From Nitrospinota bacterium (lineage in GTDB: Bacteria; Nitrospinota_A; UBA7883): a DNA stretch of 7,543 nucleotides. The notes beneath the pieces are model-generated. The model was given only the letters and a program-made list of their open reading frames with translations, was not told where the DNA came from and ran no database searches. Each line of letters starts with the position of its first letter. Position 1 is the first letter of the stretch. This document shows, in pieces, positions 4,461 through 7,543 of the stretch. The translations under genes were made by a program, and so were the position numbers. The stretch lies in the NCBI GenBank assembly GCA_029880775.1, contig JAOUNV010000073.1:1-7543 (forward strand), written 5' to 3'.

Positions 4461-6224
4461 TCAGCTCCTCTTGGCGTCGGCCAGCGCCTCGCGGGCCCAT
4501 TTCAGGGCGGCCTTTGCGGCCTCACCATCCCCCACTCCGCCGGCCATCCGCGCCAGCTCCTCTATCTTCTCCTGCTCGGTCAGGATGCTGGCTTCCACAT
4601 GTGTTTTTCCATCCACCACTTTTTTGCCGACCCGCATGTGCAGGTCCGCATGACGCGCCACCTGGGGCAGATGGGTGACGCAGAACACCTGGCAGCCCCG
4701 GGAAAGCTCCTTTAACTTTTTCCCTAAGGTGTCCGCCGTGGCCCCGCCCATCCCGGAGTCTATCTCGTCGAACACCATCACTGCGGCAGGCTGGTCGCCG
4801 GGAAGCACTGTTTTGATGGCCAGCATCAGCCGACTGATCTCCCCGCCGGATGCGATGCGGGCAAGGGGCTTTTGCGGCTCGCCAGGATTCGCGCTGAATA
4901 TGAACTCCATGGCTCGTATCCCTTCCGGCTCCAGCTTGGGCGCTCCCGCGTCGGTGTCCGGGGCGCTGGCGCCTTTGACACTGGCGTCTTTGGCGCTGGC
5001 GTCTTTGACACTGGTGTCTTTTGCCGCTGGGGGAGCGAAATCGGCGTCCAACATCGCCTTTTCCATATTCAGGCTTTTAAGCTGGCCCACTGCCGCCGAG
5101 GTGAAAGAGGGCGCCCCGGCTCCGCGTTCGGCGTCCAGCCTCCTTCCCAGCACCAGGGCCTCCTTGTAGAGCTTGTGGGTGTCCTCCCGCAGCTTTTCTA
5201 TATTGTCACGCATAAACACCAGCTCGTCGAGTTCGGCTTCCGCCGCCTGCCCGAACCGGAGGATATCCTCCACACCGCCGCCATACTTTCGTTTGAGCTC
5301 CCGGATCAGGTTCAGCCGGTCATCCACACTCGCAAGCCTGGCCGGATCCATATCCACTCTCTCCAGGTATCCGCGGATTGTCCCGGCCGCCTCATCGATC
5401 TGAAACAGAGCTCCTTCCAGGGCGGACTTGGCAGGCGCCAGATCTCCGTCTATGGCGGACATTTTCTCCAGGACTACCATAGCCTTGCCCAGGCCAGAGG
5501 TGGACGAACCCTCCGGCTCCTCCACCATCGCCAGCGCCTGCGAAAGACCTTCCACCAGCTTCTCCACATTGGACAGCTTGCGCTTCTCCGCCGCCAGAGC
5601 CTCCTCTTCCCCAGGCTTTAGCTCCGCTTCTTTAATTTCGGCCACCTGGTGGCGCAGGATATCGATGCGGCGTTCCCGCTCCCGCTGTCCGCTTTTGGCC
5701 GTATCCAGCTTTGCCTGGGCCTCCAGCCATGCGGAGCGCGCCGACTGGTACTGCGCCTTCAAAGGCAAAAGCCCCAGGAATTTGTCCAGGATCATCATGT
5801 GGATGGAAGGATCGAGCAGTGTCTGGCTGTCGTGCTGCCCCAGGATGTCCACCAGCATGGCGCCTGCGGCCTTCACCTGGGCCACCGTGGCGGTGCAGCC
5901 ATTGATGAACGCGCGGTTTTTTCCTTCCCGGCTCAGCACGCGGCGCAAAAGCAAACCCTCGGCGACATCGAACCCGTTCACCTCCAGCCAGGCTGGCAAC
6001 CCCGGCGCCCCTCGGGTATCGAACATGGCCTCCACCACCGCCTTCTCTCTTGAGGCGCGGATCATATCCTCGCTGCTCCTGCCGCCCAGCGCCAGCTCCA
6101 GCGCCCCGATGATGATAGATTTTCCGGCGCCGGTCTCCCCGGTGAAGGCGCAAAATCCAGGGGCGAACTCCAGCCGCACCTCGTCGATGATGGCGAAATC
6201 GCTTACGTAAAGTTCCTTTAGCAT
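4461..6224 (-). CDS. recN: DNA repair protein RecN
   Basis: RecN is an SMC-like ATPase that acts early in recombinational repair of DNA double-strand breaks. The 587 residues show the split ATPase head: Walker A GETGAGKS (29-36) and a Q-loop in ILGQHDSQTLLD (Gln130) at the N-terminal end. The ABC signature IASGGEISR (457-465), Walker B AVMVFDEIDSGMGG (481-494, Asp486 and Glu487) and the H-loop FCVTHLPQVA (His518) are at the C-terminal end. Between them, about 155-370, are charged helices expected to form the short coiled coil. The protein is some 30 residues longer than the usual 550-560, explained by a Lys/Asp/Ala/Ser repeat insertion at about 399-433 just before FSANPGEP. ATG 6224 starts with the family-typical MLKELYVSDFAIID but lacks a strong ribosome site. 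It lies 45 bp after nadK. Confidence 0.97.
   Translation of the reverse strand: MLKELYVSDFAIIDEVRLEFAPGFCAFTGETGAGKSIIIGALELALGGRSSEDMIRASREKAVVEAMFDTRGAPGLPAWLEVNGFDVAEGLLLRRVLSREGKNRAFINGCTATVAQVKAAGAMLVDILGQHDSQTLLDPSIHMMILDKFLGLLPLKAQYQSARSAWLEAQAKLDTAKSGQRERERRIDILRHQVAEIKEAELKPGEEEALAAEKRKLSNVEKLVEGLSQALAMVEEPEGSSTSGLGKAMVVLEKMSAIDGDLAPAKSALEGALFQIDEAAGTIRGYLERVDMDPARLASVDDRLNLIRELKRKYGGGVEDILRFGQAAEAELDELVFMRDNIEKLREDTHKLYKEALVLGRRLDAERGAGAPSFTSAAVGQLKSLNMEKAMLDADFAPPAAKDTSVKDASAKDASVKGASAPDTDAGAPKLEPEGIRAMEFIFSANPGEPQKPLARIASGGEISRLMLAIKTVLPGDQPAAVMVFDEIDSGMGGATADTLGKKLKELSRGCQVFCVTHLPQVARHADLHMRVGKKVVDGKTHVEASILTEQEKIEELARMAGGVGDGEAAKAALKWAREALADAKRS
4966..5025 (-). repeat. Four 15-bp tandem repeats inside recN
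   Basis: Plus-strand units are CTGGCGCCTTTGACA (4966-4980), CTGGCGTCTTTGGCG (4981-4995), CTGGCGTCTTTGACA (4996-5010) and CTGGTGTCTTTTGCC (5011-5025). A decayed fifth unit may lie at 4951-4965. Each unit is five codons, giving repeated K-D/G-A/T-S-V/A peptides such as KDASVKDASA. The period keeps the frame, so copy number can change without breaking recN. It falls in a surface linker between conserved ATPase segments. Confidence 0.85.
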
Positions 6225-6269
6225 AGCTTTATATTTTTACTCTCGGCGTCTGCAGGTCCCGGCGCCCTG

Positions 6270-7127
6270 TCACTCCCCCCATCGCAGCTTGCCGCGAAGC
6301 AGGCTGTAATAGTTCGTATATGGCGATTGTATAATCCTGGTGATATCCTCCGAGCGGCGGATAGTGATCCTGGATCTTGTGTCCAGCCCGAACACCACCT
6401 GCCCATCCAGGGTGGCCTGAGCCGCGTTTCCTTTGGCCCTGGGTGTCAGGGAGAGGCGGATGGTTACGTTATCCGGAATGACGATGGGCCGAATCGACAA
6501 AGTCTGCGGACAAATAGGAGTGATGATAATAGCGTTTAACGACGGGTAAACGATCGGGCCGTTGGCGGAGAGGTTGTAGGCCGTGGAGCCTGTGGGGGTG
6601 GAGATGATCAACCCATCGGAGGTGTAGTGGTTAAGCAGCTCGCCATCGACCTCCACCCGCACGGTGACCAGCTGGCTGGTGCTCCCCCGGTGAATCAGCA
6701 CGTCGTTTAACGCGGTATACGAAACCCCCTTCTTGCCATCGAAGGATATCTCCGCCGCCAGCATTATCCGGTCCTCGTATGTGAAATCGCCTTCCAGAAT
6801 CTTTTCCAGCGCGGGAAACATATCATCCAGGGTGAACTCTGTCAAAAAACCAAGGCTCCCCAGGTTCACCCCCAGCACCGGGGCCTTGCGCCCCTCCAAC
6901 AGGCGGGAGAGGCCGATCAGCGTCCCATCCCCGCCCAGCACCACCACCAGGTCCGCCTCCTGGGCCACGGCGGACTTTTCCATACCCCCATCCAGGCCGG
7001 CTGCTTCGGCGGTGTCCTGGTCCAGCAGGGGGGCGATTTTTCTCTCCCGCAGCCAACCGACCAGCCGGGCCACCGCTTCCCCGGCCATGGGGCTTTGTGT
7101 GTTCGCAACGATTCCTATTTTTTCCAT
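6270..7127 (-). CDS. nadK: NAD kinase
   Basis: NAD kinase phosphorylates NAD to NADP using ATP or polyphosphate and is the only de novo NADP source in the cytosol. The 285-residue product shows the defining motifs: VVLGGDGTLIG (GGDGT at 65-69, catalytic Asp67), GVNLGSLGFLTEF (86-98), ALNDVLIHRG (139-148, usually Asn-Glu), and DGLIISTPTGSTAYNLSANGP around 171-191. The late segment has TPICPQTLSIRPIV and a DGQ turn (241-243). I start at ATG 7127 (MEKIGIVANT) because AAGAAGG lies 5 bases upstream and family members begin this way. The frame is open up to an upstream codon at 7232, but those 35 extra residues resemble no NAD kinase and overlap the promoter region. It is first in a likely nadK-recN-DUF1848 transcript. 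Confidence 0.97.
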   Translation of the reverse strand: MEKIGIVANTQSPMAGEAVARLVGWLRERKIAPLLDQDTAEAAGLDGGMEKSAVAQEADLVVVLGGDGTLIGLSRLLEGRKAPVLGVNLGSLGFLTEFTLDDMFPALEKILEGDFTYEDRIMLAAEISFDGKKGVSYTALNDVLIHRGSTSQLVTVRVEVDGELLNHYTSDGLIISTPTGSTAYNLSANGPIVYPSLNAIIITPICPQTLSIRPIVIPDNVTIRLSLTPRAKGNAAQATLDGQVVFGLDTRSRITIRRSEDITRIIQSPYTNYYSLLRGKLRWGE

Positions 7128-7143
7128 AAGCGCCTTCTTTGCA

Positions 7144-7166
7144 GGGCAGGCTTCCGGAGCCTGTCC
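7144..7166 (-). other. Hairpin in the nadK leader
   Basis: CAGGCT-TCCGG-AGCCTG (7147-7163 on the plus strand) is a 6-bp stem with a 5-base loop. Two more outer pairs (7144-7145 with 7165-7166) flank one mismatch in the nadK mRNA. It ends a few bases before the nadK ribosome site. A second small stem, GGCAA/TTGCC, lies nearer the transcript start (about 7183-7198). I cannot assign either to a known riboswitch class. Confidence 0.4.
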
Positions 7167-7176
7167 TTGCGGGGAA

Positions 7177-7205
7177 TTGACAAGGCAACCGGTTTGCCGC
7201 ATAGT
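7177..7205 (+). promoter_or_regulatory. Candidate sigma70 promoter of bamD
   Basis: A perfect TTGACA at 7177-7182 is followed after 17 bases by CATAGT at 7200-7205 (4/6 to the -10 consensus). The predicted start near 7212 leaves a leader of about 43 nt before the ATG at 7256. It overlaps the nadK leader on the opposite strand. Confidence 0.45.
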
Positions 7206-7223
7206 ACTCAAGATCGAATCCCT

Positions 7224-7254
7224 ATTATACAAAACATAAGTTCCCGACGTTCAA
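7224..7254 (-). promoter_or_regulatory. Candidate sigma70 promoter of nadK
   Basis: On the minus strand a perfect TATAAT lies at 7229-7224. The best -35 is TTGAAC at 7254-7249 (4/6), with a rather long 19-base spacer. The predicted start near 7217 gives a leader of about 90 nt. The divergent bamD promoter overlaps the start of this transcript, so the two may interfere. Confidence 0.5.
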
Positions 7255-7255
7255 T

Positions 7256-7543
7256 ATGTTTATATCTTATTTTTCAAAAAGGGCCATTGGGGCCGCAGCC
7301 AGGTTGCCGCTTGTATTGGCTTTTCTGCTGCTGACCGGGATCTCCGGCTGTGTGCAGACGCGCGTGGAGATGGTCACCGACGACTCGCGGCTTCTGGAGA
7401 GAGCCAACAATTTTTACGCTCGCCAAAGATTCAACCAGGCGACCGAATCGTACCGCAAGGTGATGGATGAATACCCCGACTCCAAGTACAGAAAGGTGGC
7501 CGTCATTGGGCTGGCCGACTCTTTGTACAAGGAGGGCCAGTTC
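7256..7543 (+). CDS. bamD: Outer membrane assembly lipoprotein BamD (partial, 3' end off the right edge)
   Basis: BamD is the essential lipoprotein partner of BamA in the machine that inserts beta-barrel proteins into the outer membrane. The 96 visible residues start MFISYFSKRAIG, a basic n-region, then a hydrophobic core LPLVLAFLLLTG and the lipobox ISGC with Cys32 as the lipidation site. The mature part begins a TPR fold: LLERANNFYARQRFNQATESYRKVMDEYPDSKYRKVAVIGLADSLY read in pieces matches the first TPR of BamD/YfiO proteins. ATG 7256 gives a complete lipoprotein signal, but no Shine-Dalgarno sequence precedes it and I see no better start upstream. A generic TPR lipoprotein is the main alternative, since only the first third is visible. 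It diverges from nadK. Confidence 0.8.
   Translation, partial: MFISYFSKRAIGAAARLPLVLAFLLLTGISGCVQTRVEMVTDDSRLLERANNFYARQRFNQATESYRKVMDEYPDSKYRKVAVIGLADSLYKEGQF

Noticed and set aside
4951..5025. CRISPR array in recN
   Set aside because: The units are 15 bp, directly adjoining without spacers, and translate in frame within a conserved gene, so they are a coding minisatellite.
4872..5621. Long plus-strand open frame antisense to recN (249 codons)
   Set aside because: It lies wholly inside recN, which has all its ATPase motifs. The translation is rich in Arg, Leu, Gln and His with no recognisable domain, as expected of a GC-rich antisense shadow.
5428..6210. Plus-strand open frame antisense to the 5' half of recN (260 codons)
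   Set aside because: Ser/Ala/Pro/Arg-rich composition typical of the complementary frame of a GC-rich gene; no family motif and no ribosome site worth noting.
7128..7232. N-terminal extension of nadK to an upstream start at 7232
   Set aside because: The extra 35 residues resemble no NAD kinase and cross the candidate -10 box of nadK, whereas ATG 7127 has a good ribosome site and a family-typical N-terminus.

Overview
The window reads as an ordinary core-gene stretch from a Gram-negative (diderm) bacterium with moderately GC-rich DNA. A BamD-type lipoprotein and a membrane-anchored SurA/PpiC-like isomerase imply an outer membrane. DUF1844 beside rpoZ, a DksA/TraR-type zinc-finger protein and nadK-recN adjacency suggest the deltaproteobacterial/Nitrospirota/Nitrospinota part of the tree. 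That placement is inference from recalled gene neighbourhoods, not a computed one. I see no insertion sequence, prophage, CRISPR array, tRNA or rRNA.

Layout. Positions 1-1019 (minus strand) hold a tight dksA-rpoZ-DUF1844 cluster transcribed leftwards, with a good sigma70-type promoter in the 251-bp gap to its right. Positions 1271-2098 (minus) are panB, for pantothenate/CoA synthesis. The 289-bp gap 2099-2387 carries divergent promoters for panB and for the plus-strand SurA/PpiC-like isomerase (2388-3527). That gene converges on a minus-strand cluster nadK (6270-7127), recN (4461-6224) and a DUF1848 protein (3539-4435). Only 11 bp separate the converging genes, and that junction carries GC-rich hairpins and a 15-bp imperfect tandem repeat. 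Beyond nadK, a divergent promoter region drives a plus-strand bamD that runs off the right edge.

How the genes work together. DksA and omega both bind RNA polymerase and are the two proteins tied to its ppGpp sites in E. coli. Here they share a likely transcript with DUF1844, a family of unknown function. This omega lacks the N-terminal MAR motif while the DksA keeps its DxxDxA tip, so ppGpp signalling may rely on the DksA site. NadK supplies NADP, RecN is an SMC-like double-strand-break repair ATPase, and DUF1848 carries a C-terminal CxxxCxxC cluster resembling radical-SAM iron-sulfur ligands. The isomerase and BamD both serve envelope protein biogenesis.

No clearly new multi-gene system is visible. 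The best leads are the DUF1848 protein behind recN, the dksA-rpoZ-DUF1844 unit with its MAR-less omega, and short 15-bp repeat expansions in recN and at the convergent junction.
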